Of a DNA stretch of 14,405 nt, positions 5,183 through 12,004 are shown in pieces. Source of the DNA: CAYIFA01 sp964362625 (GTDB taxonomy: Bacteria; Patescibacteriota; Minisyncoccia; 1-14-0-10-42-19); the NCBI GenBank assembly GCA_964362625.1, contig CAYIFA010000023.1:1-14405 (forward strand), given 5' to 3'. The notes under the pieces were generated by a model. That model had not been told where the DNA came from, made no database searches, and saw only the letters and a list, made by a program, of their open reading frames with translations. Each line of letters begins with the position of its first letter. Positions within the stretch are counted from its first letter, which is position 1. The position numbers and the translations under genes are program-made.

Positions 5183-6538
5183 TTACTGGGCTCCGCGTAC
5201 GAAAATATTGATTTTTCCTAGGTCATTTGGGAATAAACGCCACCAAGATGGATTAAAGATTATTTGAGCCCGCGAAATTTCGTGATATCTATTAAACACC
5301 TCGAGCCGCGAACGGCTGGGCGCTGCGATTAAATCCTTCTTCAGCTTCTCGTGATCAAATTGCCACACGGCTTCGGCCGCCCCGCGGATCAGTAAATCAA
5401 GTTTTTGTTCGTCGAAATTTGGGTTTCGGGCAAGGTAGGATAAGCTGGAAACATTTTGTATTATGATGCCGATCTTGGCATTTTCTATGTCGGTAGCGGA
5501 AATATATTTATTAATAACGCTTTTTTGGACATCATCGGCATTGAGCGCGAAAGCGCTAAAGCTCGCCTTGATCGCAATGTTCAATTCTGAGGAAGGATCT
5601 CCCGCTTGATGTGAGCGTTTAACTTCCACTATTTCAAAAATGGTTCCATTCTCCGGCACAATAAGCCCCGGTAGGAGCTCTTGGCGAACCCTCGCGATAA
5701 AATTTTCCTTGAGTTCCGCTTTTATTGCTTCTTCAAGCAAATCTAAGTCGCTTTGATTAACAACTGCCGAAACTCCAGAAAACCCTCCGGCCATAGGAGT
5801 TTTTGACCGGGCATAAAACTTATCGTAGCGGGGCGTGCCCCTAAACCCAGGTATAGTCCAGTCAGTAAGGCCAATGTTCTGCCCATCTCCGGGGACATCT
5901 GCAACTACTTCTGCTTCGATCAAACCCGGTTTTAATTCGCCTGAAGTATTAGCGCCCGGAACAGTAACATTTTCTTTAATACGAAAAGTTTTTCCGTCGG
6001 GAGTTTCGAATCTGGTTCTGCGCACTAAAACCTGCGGTTGAGAGCTAAATGCGTTATAGATAACTATCCGACCGGAAGCCGGATGCTCGACTTGTTTGGT
6101 TCCGGAAACCGGAGCTTTTTTTGATAATTCTGATTCAAAACGCATCGTCTCCAGCTTTATCTGGGCGCCTTCGTTATGAGAGGCCTTAAACGTCGAATCA
6201 ACTTGTATGGATTCATGACGGGGAATTACTTCGAGATTAACACTGCCAAACACCTTTAATCCCACAAAAAAGAGAAGGGGTAGCGCTATCAGGGAAAAAA
6301 CCGCGATGGGCTTCCACCCAATCCGCTTTTTTGACCCGTCTCCCATTTCGGCTTTAGCAGACCAGCTCTCGGATTGCAATTTCTTGGTGGCGGCTTGCGG
6401 CTTTTTTTGAAAAAATTTTTCTCCGGCCCCGGCCCGATCTGCGCTTTTTGCGGGGGGAGGTTTATTAACCGGCACGTCGCGAGCGACCGGCCGTGATTTC
6501 TTCAAAACCATGTCTTGCATTAAATTCTTTTTATCCAT
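5183..6538 (-). CDS. baseplate-J-like single-pass membrane protein, unknown function
   Basis: I place the start at ATG 6536-6538 (451 aa), 13 nt after the ATPase gene. The open frame extends upstream to 6763, but that would overlap the ATPase gene by 200 nt and adds sequence unlike a normal N-terminus. AGGAG lies 19 nt before the ATG, inside the end of the upstream gene. The N-terminus (1-75) is basic, proline/lysine-rich and probably cytoplasmic; one membrane helix (about 77-97, IAVFSLIALPLLFFVGL) follows; residues 98-451 are outside. Segments such as GRIVIYNAFSSQPQVLV, RTRFETPDGKTFRI and AEVVADVPGDGQNIG resemble baseplate J (gp47)-like proteins seen in Patescibacteria. The family call is from memory of that pattern. 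With the PilM-like ATPase it may form an envelope-spanning complex. Confidence 0.7.
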   Translation of the reverse strand: MDKKNLMQDMVLKKSRPVARDVPVNKPPPAKSADRAGAGEKFFQKKPQAATKKLQSESWSAKAEMGDGSKKRIGWKPIAVFSLIALPLLFFVGLKVFGSVNLEVIPRHESIQVDSTFKASHNEGAQIKLETMRFESELSKKAPVSGTKQVEHPASGRIVIYNAFSSQPQVLVRRTRFETPDGKTFRIKENVTVPGANTSGELKPGLIEAEVVADVPGDGQNIGLTDWTIPGFRGTPRYDKFYARSKTPMAGGFSGVSAVVNQSDLDLLEEAIKAELKENFIARVRQELLPGLIVPENGTIFEIVEVKRSHQAGDPSSELNIAIKASFSAFALNADDVQKSVINKYISATDIENAKIGIIIQNVSSLSYLARNPNFDEQKLDLLIRGAAEAVWQFDHEKLKKDLIAAPSRSRLEVFNRYHEISRAQIIFNPSWWRLFPNDLGKINIFVRGAQ

Positions 6539-6551
6539 TATATTTATTTTA

Positions 6552-7742
6552 CTATATCTCCTGCTCTGTTGAAAACATTGCAAAAAATAATTGGGTTGAG
6601 GCCGGACCACCGCCAAATTGCTTGCCCCCCCCGCGCAAGTGATCGCGGAAAAATTTTGGATAAAGTGTTTCAATCTTGATTGGTGAAACCCTATATAATA
6701 ATTCTTCCCACCCTCCCTTTTCGATGGCGCTTGAAAAAATATTGAATTGGGCGCCCTCGCCAATTAGCATAAAACTATTCGGCAATAGCGAAACGCGAGC
6801 CGCGCCAGCGATCGCCTGATAAAACATTCCCTGCCACTCGGTCATTGCTTCGGATAAAACAGCTCCTAATTTTTTTTCCTGACTTTCATCGGCATGACCA
6901 TCGGCGTAGGCCTTAAGATAAGAAAGGGCCTCTGCCGGAGACACCGAAATTGCGCTTGACATCCTTCGCAAAATGAAATGCAAACCGCGGCCGAACGAAA
7001 GATTTTCTGCGATTATGCCGCCTCGAATAACAATGATGTCGGTTATCTCTCCTCCGATATCAACAATAACGGCACCGGCGCTACCAATCTCCAGAATCTG
7101 AACGGCGGTCTTAAATATTACATAAGGGCCGGAATGAACTATGACTTTTTTTGGACTAAAGTGTTCTTCCATAATCGAGCGCAGTTCGTTAAACAAGCTC
7201 CGAAGCGTCATGCTCATATAAATCGAAAGCCGCAAATGCTGAACTTTTTTACCTAAAAATGAATCAGTTTCATAGCCATTCAAGAGAACGCTCATGATGG
7301 AAGTCTCCAGAAGTTCCGGCTCGTCGGATTCCGGAATTGACAGTTGGGTAGTCGCGCGATTCAAAAAAATTCTTTTTTCCTCGTCCAGCAACTGATTGAT
7401 AAACGGTTTATCAACAATAAAAGGCCGATCTCGCTCTACGACCACGGATCTTGATTGCGAAAAATACCATGGCGAAGAAAGTATCAAAGTCACCGATTCC
7501 GTGCGCGCGTCGGATATCTGCTTTTTGATTTCAATGAGGTCACGGCGAATGGACCGCAATAATGCTTTTTCCTCCACTGTCGGAAGCGGATCGTGATTCA
7601 ATTCGATAATATTCATTACTTCGGGAACCGAAACATCAGTCGCGCGATTGCCACCACCGGGCGGAAACGAATACTCCAGCGCCTGAACACCTGCAGTACC
7701 TATAGAAATTACCAAGTTTCTTTTTTCGCTTTTGTTCGCCAT
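6552..7742 (-). CDS. PilM/FtsA-like actin-fold ATPase
   Basis: The 396-residue protein starts MANKSEKRNLVISIGTAG at ATG 7740-7742; a TTG one codon upstream is less likely. Actin-fold motifs are visible: phosphate-1 VISIGTAGVQALEY (11-24), phosphate-2 GAVIVDIGGEITDIIVIRGG (223-242), a connect-type GRGLHFILRR (251-260) and an adenosine-type FMLIGEGAQF (324-333). This pattern is that of the SHS2-containing PilM/FtsA family, which act as cytoplasmic ATP-binding scaffolds under membrane complexes. No pilN, pilO or ftsZ is beside it. It follows alaS by 34 nt and precedes the baseplate-J-like gene by 13 nt, suggesting co-transcription. No Shine-Dalgarno is visible before the ATG. Confidence 0.75.
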   Translation of the reverse strand: MANKSEKRNLVISIGTAGVQALEYSFPPGGGNRATDVSVPEVMNIIELNHDPLPTVEEKALLRSIRRDLIEIKKQISDARTESVTLILSSPWYFSQSRSVVVERDRPFIVDKPFINQLLDEEKRIFLNRATTQLSIPESDEPELLETSIMSVLLNGYETDSFLGKKVQHLRLSIYMSMTLRSLFNELRSIMEEHFSPKKVIVHSGPYVIFKTAVQILEIGSAGAVIVDIGGEITDIIVIRGGIIAENLSFGRGLHFILRRMSSAISVSPAEALSYLKAYADGHADESQEKKLGAVLSEAMTEWQGMFYQAIAGAARVSLLPNSFMLIGEGAQFNIFSSAIEKGGWEELLYRVSPIKIETLYPKFFRDHLRGGGKQFGGGPASTQLFFAMFSTEQEI

Positions 7743-7776
7743 CAAAAATTTGCTAAAACACTGCGCGAAAAGATAT

Positions 7777-9504
7777 TTATTCGACTACTACTCCCCTAAT
7801 GCGCCGTACTCCGGCGCCAACTGCTTCTTCTTTTATAATTTTAAACTTGCCTATTTCTGCGGTTTTAGAAACGTGCGGACCCCCGCAAAACTCCTTGGAA
7901 AAAAGACCGCCTCTATCATCAACTACGCTGTAAACACTTACGCGCTCAGGATATTTTTCCCTGAAAAAGAAAAGCGCGTTGGACTTGATGGCATCGCTAT
8001 ATGCCATTTCTTCCATTATAACAGAATAATCTTGGCTTATCACATCATTTATCATCTTTTCCACAGCGGTTACTTCCTCCGGAGTCAATTTGCGAGGAAA
8101 TGAAAAATCAAAACGAGTGCGGCGGGCAGTGATATCCGAGCCCATTTGCTTGACTCCTGGCCCCAAAACCTTGCGCAGGGCCGCTTGCAGTAAGTGCGTG
8201 GCAGTATGCAAGCGTGTGACAATTTTTACTTCCTCCGCGTTTGCGGCTTTAATCTCACCGGTATTTAAAATTAAGCCGTGCCCACCGAATTTTTTCTCAA
8301 GCCCCGCGCGGGAGATTTCTTGATGCTTCTTCAATTCTTCGTCAAAGTCATGACGTGCTAATTTTTCGGCTCTCTGGCCGGCCACATCCTTAATAGTTTC
8401 GAAGGGAATTCCAAAGGTCTGATACAAGTCAAAAGCCGCCTCTGCGCCGATTTCTGGCAATTCATCAATTTTCTTCATGCCGCGCTCCAATGTTTTCAAA
8501 AACCTTTCTCGTTCCTGCCAATATTCATTTATTATGGAATTTTTCTCGAGGGCTAGTTCTGAATAGAAATTTCCGTAGCCCGATATCACTGCGAGAAGAA
8601 TTTTTTCATAGGTTTCCGGCGATAATTTATTCAATTGTTCGAAAGTTATGGCGCGCCGCAACAATCTTCGTAAAATATATCCGGCTTCTTTATTTGATGG
8701 CCGCACGCCGTCGGCCAGCAAAAAAACCGATGCCCGCAAATGATCGGTAACAATTCTTTTTTGACGTAGGTCCAACGAATTCGGCAGCAATTCAAAAAGT
8801 GGTTGGAATAAATCCGTTTCAAAAATATTTTTCTTTTTTTGTAAAATCATTGCTACACGCTCAAACCCCCACCCCACGTCGACTCCTTTTTGCGGCAACA
8901 AAGTTAGCTTGCCATCGCTTAATGCGTTGAATTCCATAAATACTAGAGTTGCTACCTCCAGGCTATCTACGTAAACTTCGTTTGCCGCCCCGCAAGGTCC
9001 TTCCGGACCGGCTGGGCCCCAGACGTTATCTTCACGTCCTCCTTTTCGGATATTATTTTCGGGGATTAATTTTGACCATGCATTATAAGACTCTTCATCA
9101 AAGGGAATCTTGTCATCTCCTATAAAAACAGTGGCCGATATCCGTTCCTTCTCGACCCCAAATACATCGGTCAATAATTCATAAGTCCATTCTATTGTTT
9201 CTTTTTTAAAATAGTCACCAAAAGAGAAGTGCCCCAGCATTTCAAAAAATGTTAAATGGCTTTCATCCCCAGCTTCGTCGATATCAGAGGTGCGGAATGC
9301 TTTTTGGATGGAAGCGGTACGTTTACTGCCAAAATTTCGCGTCGGATCCGCTTTGCCCAAAAAATACGGCTTAAACTGCTGCATCCCGGCGGTAGTCAAA
9401 AGCACCGACGGATCATCGGGAATCAGGGAAGAAGACGGTACAATGGCATGTCCGCGAGACTTAAAAAATTCCAAAAATTTTCGGCGCAATTCGCCGGAAG
9501 TCAT
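7777..9504 (-). CDS. alaS: alanyl-tRNA synthetase, short form without C-Ala domain
   Basis: AlaRS charges tRNA-Ala and hydrolyses mischarged Ser/Gly-tRNA-Ala. The class II catalytic domain starts MTSGELRRKFLEFFKSRGH, with LLTTAGMQQFKPYFLG, SHLTFFEMLGHFSFGDYFK and WGFERVAMIL. The tRNA-recognition part (GYILRRLLRRA) and the editing domain follow, with zinc ligands H433 and H437 (HTATH) and C540 and H544 (CGGPH). The protein ends at residue 575, right after the editing domain (GVRRIRGVVVE). Bacterial AlaRS is usually about 870 aa; the coiled coil and C-Ala domain are absent, with no remnant downstream. The ATG lies 7 nt after a TACAAT -10 box, so the mRNA may be leaderless. tRNA-Ala(UGC) with the G3:U70 identity pair is at 14323. 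Confidence 0.95.
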   Translation of the reverse strand: MTSGELRRKFLEFFKSRGHAIVPSSSLIPDDPSVLLTTAGMQQFKPYFLGKADPTRNFGSKRTASIQKAFRTSDIDEAGDESHLTFFEMLGHFSFGDYFKKETIEWTYELLTDVFGVEKERISATVFIGDDKIPFDEESYNAWSKLIPENNIRKGGREDNVWGPAGPEGPCGAANEVYVDSLEVATLVFMEFNALSDGKLTLLPQKGVDVGWGFERVAMILQKKKNIFETDLFQPLFELLPNSLDLRQKRIVTDHLRASVFLLADGVRPSNKEAGYILRRLLRRAITFEQLNKLSPETYEKILLAVISGYGNFYSELALEKNSIINEYWQERERFLKTLERGMKKIDELPEIGAEAAFDLYQTFGIPFETIKDVAGQRAEKLARHDFDEELKKHQEISRAGLEKKFGGHGLILNTGEIKAANAEEVKIVTRLHTATHLLQAALRKVLGPGVKQMGSDITARRTRFDFSFPRKLTPEEVTAVEKMINDVISQDYSVIMEEMAYSDAIKSNALFFFREKYPERVSVYSVVDDRGGLFSKEFCGGPHVSKTAEIGKFKIIKEEAVGAGVRRIRGVVVE

Positions 9505-9511
9505 AATATTT

Positions 9512-9540
9512 ATTGTAAATCATTCCAATAGCTCTCTCAA
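9512..9540 (-). promoter_or_regulatory. promoter of alaS, predicted leaderless
   Basis: On the minus strand: TTGAGA (9535-9540), a 17-nt spacer, TACAAT (9512-9517), each 5/6 to consensus. Only 7 nt (9505-9511) separate the -10 box from the ATG, so the transcript would start at or next to the start codon. Confidence 0.6.
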
Positions 9541-9572
9541 TGTCAGGGTTTATACAATATTCGCGCTCTACA

Positions 9573-9604
9573 ACATTCCAACATTCTGCAGAATATTAGA
9601 ATGT
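9573..9604 (-). terminator. 14-bp hairpin between mnmA and alaS
   Basis: On the minus strand, 14 bases starting ACATTC pair with 14 ending GAATGT around the loop TGCA. Two pairs are G-U, which are C/A mismatches on the plus strand, so the minus RNA is the better folder. It begins 3 nt after the mnmA stop. No T run follows on the minus strand (TGTAGAGC), so it may mark the mnmA 3' end by processing or factor-dependent release rather than intrinsic termination. On the plus strand a TTTTT run does follow. Confidence 0.45.
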
Positions 9605-9606
9605 TT

Positions 9607-10842
9607 TTATTCAATGACGCCGCCGCCAAGCATTTCTCCAGCATGGTAAAAAACAACCGACTGTCCCGGAGTGACGGCTCGCTGCGGCTCAACGAACCGT
9701 ATTAAGTATCCGTCCGTCATACTTGATATTATTGTGGTTTTTTGCAGCGGCTGACGGTATCTGATCCGCGCTTCACATTCTAATGGCAACCGGGGAGAAA
9801 CGCCGGAGATCCAGTTTACATTTGCTATCATAAGTTCATTTTTGAAAAGTCCGTCGTCATACGGCCCTTCAGCTACAACCAATGTGTTCGTTTTAAAATC
9901 CTTATCCGCAACATAATATGGAACTCCTCCGCCAATTCTGATGCCGCGACGCTGGCCGATAGTATAGAATTCAACGCCGTCATGCCTGCCTACTTCTCTG
10001 CCGGAAATCGTAACCACCACGCCTTCGCGCTTGGGCATTACCTCGCGCAAAAAATCATCAAATTTTATTTCGCCAACAAAACAAAGCCCCTGCGAATCCT
10101 TTTTGGCCGCAGTAGGCAAATCGAATTTTTTCGCCATTTCCCTGACTTCCGATTTCAGATAATAGCCAACGGGAAACATGCAATGTTTTAATTGTTCTTG
10201 AGTAAGGGTCCAGAGAAAATAAGATTGATCTTTGTTCAAATCTTTCGCCTGAAGCAAAGCGATATTTGCCTTCGAAAAGCTCTCGGAGGCACGGCGAGCT
10301 TGGTCTCCGCCAACGGCGGAGTCGCCGTGCCGAGAGCGCAGGCGGGCTCCCGCCGCTGGAGCGGGAGAACCGCCGGTTTGAGAAGGTAAATATCGCTTTG
10401 CGACGACGTAGTGCCCAGTTGCCACAAAATCCGCGCCGAGTGCCAGAGCTTTTTCCAAAAAAATTCCGAATTTAATTACCTTATTGCACATTACATCCGG
10501 ATTCGGGGTACGTCCGGCGGAGTATTCTTTAACCATATAGTCAAAAACTTTGTCACGATATTCGCGCTCAAAGTCGAAAACATAAAATGGGATATCTAAT
10601 TTTGCGGCGACTCTACGGGCATCTTCCGCGTCTCTTTCAGAAGTACAATATTCCCCTTCGCTCCAGCATTTCATATGCGCCCCGATCACATCAAAATTAC
10701 CACTTTGCGACAATAAAGCAGCTACAACCGAGCTATCCACTCCGCCAGACATGGCTACGAATACTTTAGGTCGCCTGTCCTGCCATTCGAGGCCCTGCTG
10801 GGCCCTCGGGCCCTTGAAGGGAGCCTTGTCGAAGGATTTCAT
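9607..10842 (-). CDS. mnmA: tRNA-uridine 2-sulfurtransferase MnmA with palindromic-element insertions
   Basis: MnmA thiolates U34 of tRNA-Lys, -Glu and -Gln using ATP and a persulfide relay. The start taken is ATG 10840-10842 (411 aa); a GTG two codons upstream is possible. Motifs: PP-loop AMSGGVDSS (30-38), GRTPNPDVMCNKVIKF with nucleophile C119, GHYV, NKDQSYFLWTL, and DSQGLCFVGEIKF with second catalytic C254. The C-terminal barrel ends GEMLGGGVIE. The protein is about 45 residues longer than typical (about 360-370 aa). Extra sequence is at two sites: an N-terminal extension (about residues 1-24) and an insert after GHYVVAKRY (about 152-190). Both are GC-rich, palindromic at the DNA level and low in complexity. 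Catalytic parts are intact, so the enzyme is probably active. Confidence 0.95.
   Translation of the reverse strand: MKSFDKAPFKGPRAQQGLEWQDRRPKVFVAMSGGVDSSVVAALLSQSGNFDVIGAHMKCWSEGEYCTSERDAEDARRVAAKLDIPFYVFDFEREYRDKVFDYMVKEYSAGRTPNPDVMCNKVIKFGIFLEKALALGADFVATGHYVVAKRYLPSQTGGSPAPAAGARLRSRHGDSAVGGDQARRASESFSKANIALLQAKDLNKDQSYFLWTLTQEQLKHCMFPVGYYLKSEVREMAKKFDLPTAAKKDSQGLCFVGEIKFDDFLREVMPKREGVVVTISGREVGRHDGVEFYTIGQRRGIRIGGGVPYYVADKDFKTNTLVVAEGPYDDGLFKNELMIANVNWISGVSPRLPLECEARIRYRQPLQKTTIISSMTDGYLIRFVEPQRAVTPGQSVVFYHAGEMLGGGVIE
10279..10374. repeat. 96-bp two-hairpin palindromic element, in frame inside mnmA
   Basis: Hairpin A (10279-10337) has three stacked stems: 8 bp GCTCTCGG/CCGAGAGC, 8 bp CACGGCGA/TCGCCGTG and 7 bp CTCCGCC/GGCGGAG with loop AAC, separated by one-sided bulges of 3 and 7 nt. 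Hairpin B (10341-10374) has GGCGG/CCGCC and CTCCCGC/GCGGGAG with a 7-nt loop. The whole is 96 bp, exactly 32 codons, and encodes residues 157-188, a stretch absent from ordinary MnmA. This resembles protein-coding palindromic elements known from Rickettsia (RPE); relationship by descent is not implied. Confidence 0.75.
10788..10835. repeat. run of short palindromes encoding the MnmA N-terminal extension
   Basis: Three small inverted repeats follow each other. The first (10788-10808) pairs CGAGG-CCC with GGG-CCTCG around TGCT with a 1-nt bulge. The second is CCCTT-G-AAGGG (10811-10821). The third is CCTT-GTCG-AAGG (10824-10835). They encode residues 3-18 or so, before the PP-loop domain. The 'CTTCGACAAGG' part is, from memory, common in Patescibacteria repeats. 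Confidence 0.6.
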
Positions 10843-10848
10843 CCCCAC

Positions 10849-10876
10849 ATTATATCATTTTTTATCAATAAATCAA
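10849..10876 (-). promoter_or_regulatory. promoter of mnmA, predicted leaderless
   Basis: On the minus strand: TTGATT (10871-10876), a 16-nt spacer, TATAAT (10849-10854, perfect). Six nt (GTGGGG) separate it from the ATG at 10842, so transcription would begin at the start codon. The alternative GTG start at 10848 would lie directly against the -10 box and so is unlikely to be transcribed. Confidence 0.65.
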
Positions 10877-10904
10877 GATCTTTGGCATGACTTATTCCGC
10901 ATAC

Positions 10905-10927
10905 TGTGCAATATCCGATATTGCACA
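10905..10927. repeat. 23-bp palindrome, candidate operator
   Basis: TGTGCAATATC (10905-10915) and GATATTGCACA (10917-10927) are perfect 11-bp inverted arms around a single central C. It lies between the terminator at 10935-10963 and the mnmA promoter, 28 nt upstream of its -35 box. An operator for a dimeric regulator or a hairpin backing up the terminator are both possible. Confidence 0.6.
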
Positions 10928-10934
10928 ATTATTG

Positions 10935-10963
10935 AAAAAGCCGCCAGATTGGTTCTGGCGGCT
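10935..10963 (-). terminator. intrinsic terminator of the 279-aa membrane protein gene
   Basis: On the minus strand a 10-bp stem, AGCCGCCAGA/TCTGGCGGCT with loop ACCAA, is followed by a T run. It starts 11 nt after the stop codon at 10975. This is a textbook intrinsic terminator. Confidence 0.9.
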
Positions 10964-10974
10964 CTCGGTTTTGA

Positions 10975-11814
10975 TTATGCGCCTTCTCTGGCCGGCGATG
11001 CAGGAAGATCGGCACTTACCGGGCAAGCAATAAGTTGTGGGCAAAGTTCTTTCTTGGCGGCGAGTAGCGCATAACCAACCCAAGTATTTTTAAGGGCCGG
11101 CAGATACTTGAACGCCGCCCAAATCAGCAGAACCGCTCCGGCAATCACCGCGAGTCCTACCCCAATCCACTTGAGATATATTAACGCGGATGCGCCGTAT
11201 CCGATGACATAATGATCATGGATTAAGTATATGGGCAACGCTACTCCTAAGGCGGAAAAAAATAATACCAATAACGCGGAATTTATGTAGCTAAACCACG
11301 AAATTTTTTCTTCAATCCATGCAAGCAACCTTACTATACCAACGATGACAAAAATACTCAGAACCACAATTACTAGATGCCCTAATGCGGCCGCGGAATT
11401 TTCATTTGAATTATAGACGGCATCATAGGCAATGTAAGAAAGCGTTCCAATTACAATGAGAAGTCCCCCGGAAATCAAAAGCATAAATGCTACGAGCGTT
11501 ATTAAACCAACTGTAGCCCAATATGCTTTGCAGAGCGAAATTCTAGCTTTGAAGCTTTCACTATAAAAATATTTCATGAGCTTCCAATAAGGATTGTTCG
11601 GATTATAACAAAGCTGGCCTTCTGGTGTTAAATCCACCCGGGAAAACGAGAAGACGAGAATACTTGCCGCTGCCAGAAGCAAGATATCCAGGATGACATG
11701 CAAAAAAGGTCCGATATTCCTGGCCTCAAACGCTAATCCATATTGTAGTAGAAGGTATTGGGCGTACCCTAAACCGATGGTTATTGCCGCCAGAATTAGC
11801 CGCATTCTTATCAT
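10975..11814 (-). CDS. polytopic membrane protein, 279 aa, unknown function
   Basis: The ATG at 11812-11814 follows a strong Shine-Dalgarno, AAAGGAGG, by 7 nt. The protein has about six hydrophobic segments: about residues 5-23, 33-57, 96-127, 146-167, 176-199 and 212-237. Between the second and third is a conserved-looking soluble loop with PEGQLCYNPNNPYWKLMKYF. The C-terminal tail (about 238-279) is soluble, with two cysteines (ELCPQLIACP) and a proline/alanine-rich end. I recognise no family. It stands alone, with its own promoter (11924-11951), an attenuator-like hairpin in the leader and a strong terminator, so its expression is probably individually controlled. Confidence 0.8.
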   Translation of the reverse strand: MIRMRLILAAITIGLGYAQYLLLQYGLAFEARNIGPFLHVILDILLLAAASILVFSFSRVDLTPEGQLCYNPNNPYWKLMKYFYSESFKARISLCKAYWATVGLITLVAFMLLISGGLLIVIGTLSYIAYDAVYNSNENSAAALGHLVIVVLSIFVIVGIVRLLAWIEEKISWFSYINSALLVLFFSALGVALPIYLIHDHYVIGYGASALIYLKWIGVGLAVIAGAVLLIWAAFKYLPALKNTWVGYALLAAKKELCPQLIACPVSADLPASPAREGA

Positions 11815-11858
11815 TTTGGCGCCTCCTTTTGTTGGTGTTTTGCGCTTTACTATTGTCC

Positions 11859-11883
11859 AAAAAATAAAAGGTGACGCCTTTTA
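11859..11883 (-). terminator. attenuator-like terminator in the leader of the 279-aa gene
   Basis: On the minus strand TAAAAGG and CCTTTTA form a 7-bp stem with loop CGTCA, followed directly by TTTTTT (11864-11859). It lies between the promoter (-10 box at 11924-11929) and the start codon, in a leader of about 100 nt, so it would stop transcription before the gene unless prevented. Confidence 0.6.
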
Positions 11884-11895
11884 AACGCCTTTTAA
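11874..11895. repeat. two adjacent 11-bp direct repeats
   Basis: ACGCCTTTTAA is repeated exactly at 11874-11884 and 11885-11895. On the minus strand each copy gives TTAAAAGGCGT. Either copy can pair with the CCTTTTA arm of the attenuator hairpin, and both resemble the AAAAGGAGGCG around the Shine-Dalgarno of the downstream gene. Confidence 0.7.
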
Positions 11896-11923
11896 ATCAA
11901 CGAGCAGTCCGTCTACCGGAATT

Positions 11924-11951
11924 ATTATATATTATCTGGTTGTAAAGTCAA
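11924..11951 (-). promoter_or_regulatory. promoter of the 279-aa membrane protein gene
   Basis: On the minus strand: TTGACT (11946-11951), a 16-nt spacer, TATAAT (11924-11929, perfect). It is divergent from the ddl promoter, which begins about 40 nt away. Confidence 0.7.
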
Positions 11952-11991
11952 TTTTTGGAGATTGATTTTTTAATTCCCTGTTTCGCTCATG

Positions 11992-12004
11992 TATACTTAT
12001 ATTA
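11992..12004 (+). promoter_or_regulatory. -10 box of ddl, predicted leaderless start
   Basis: TATACT (11992-11997) lies 7 nt before the ddl ATG at 12005. The -35 region is poor (best TTTAAT at 11969-11974 with a 17-nt spacer). There is no Shine-Dalgarno before the ATG, which fits a leaderless transcript. Confidence 0.45.

Noticed and set aside
6539..6763. N-terminal extension of the baseplate-J-like gene by 75 codons
   Set aside because: It would overlap the ATPase gene by about 200 nt and has no membrane or family features. The ATG at 6538 is the better start.
7743..7745. TTG start one codon upstream of the ATPase ATG
   Set aside because: No Shine-Dalgarno supports either position, and ATG is the more common start.
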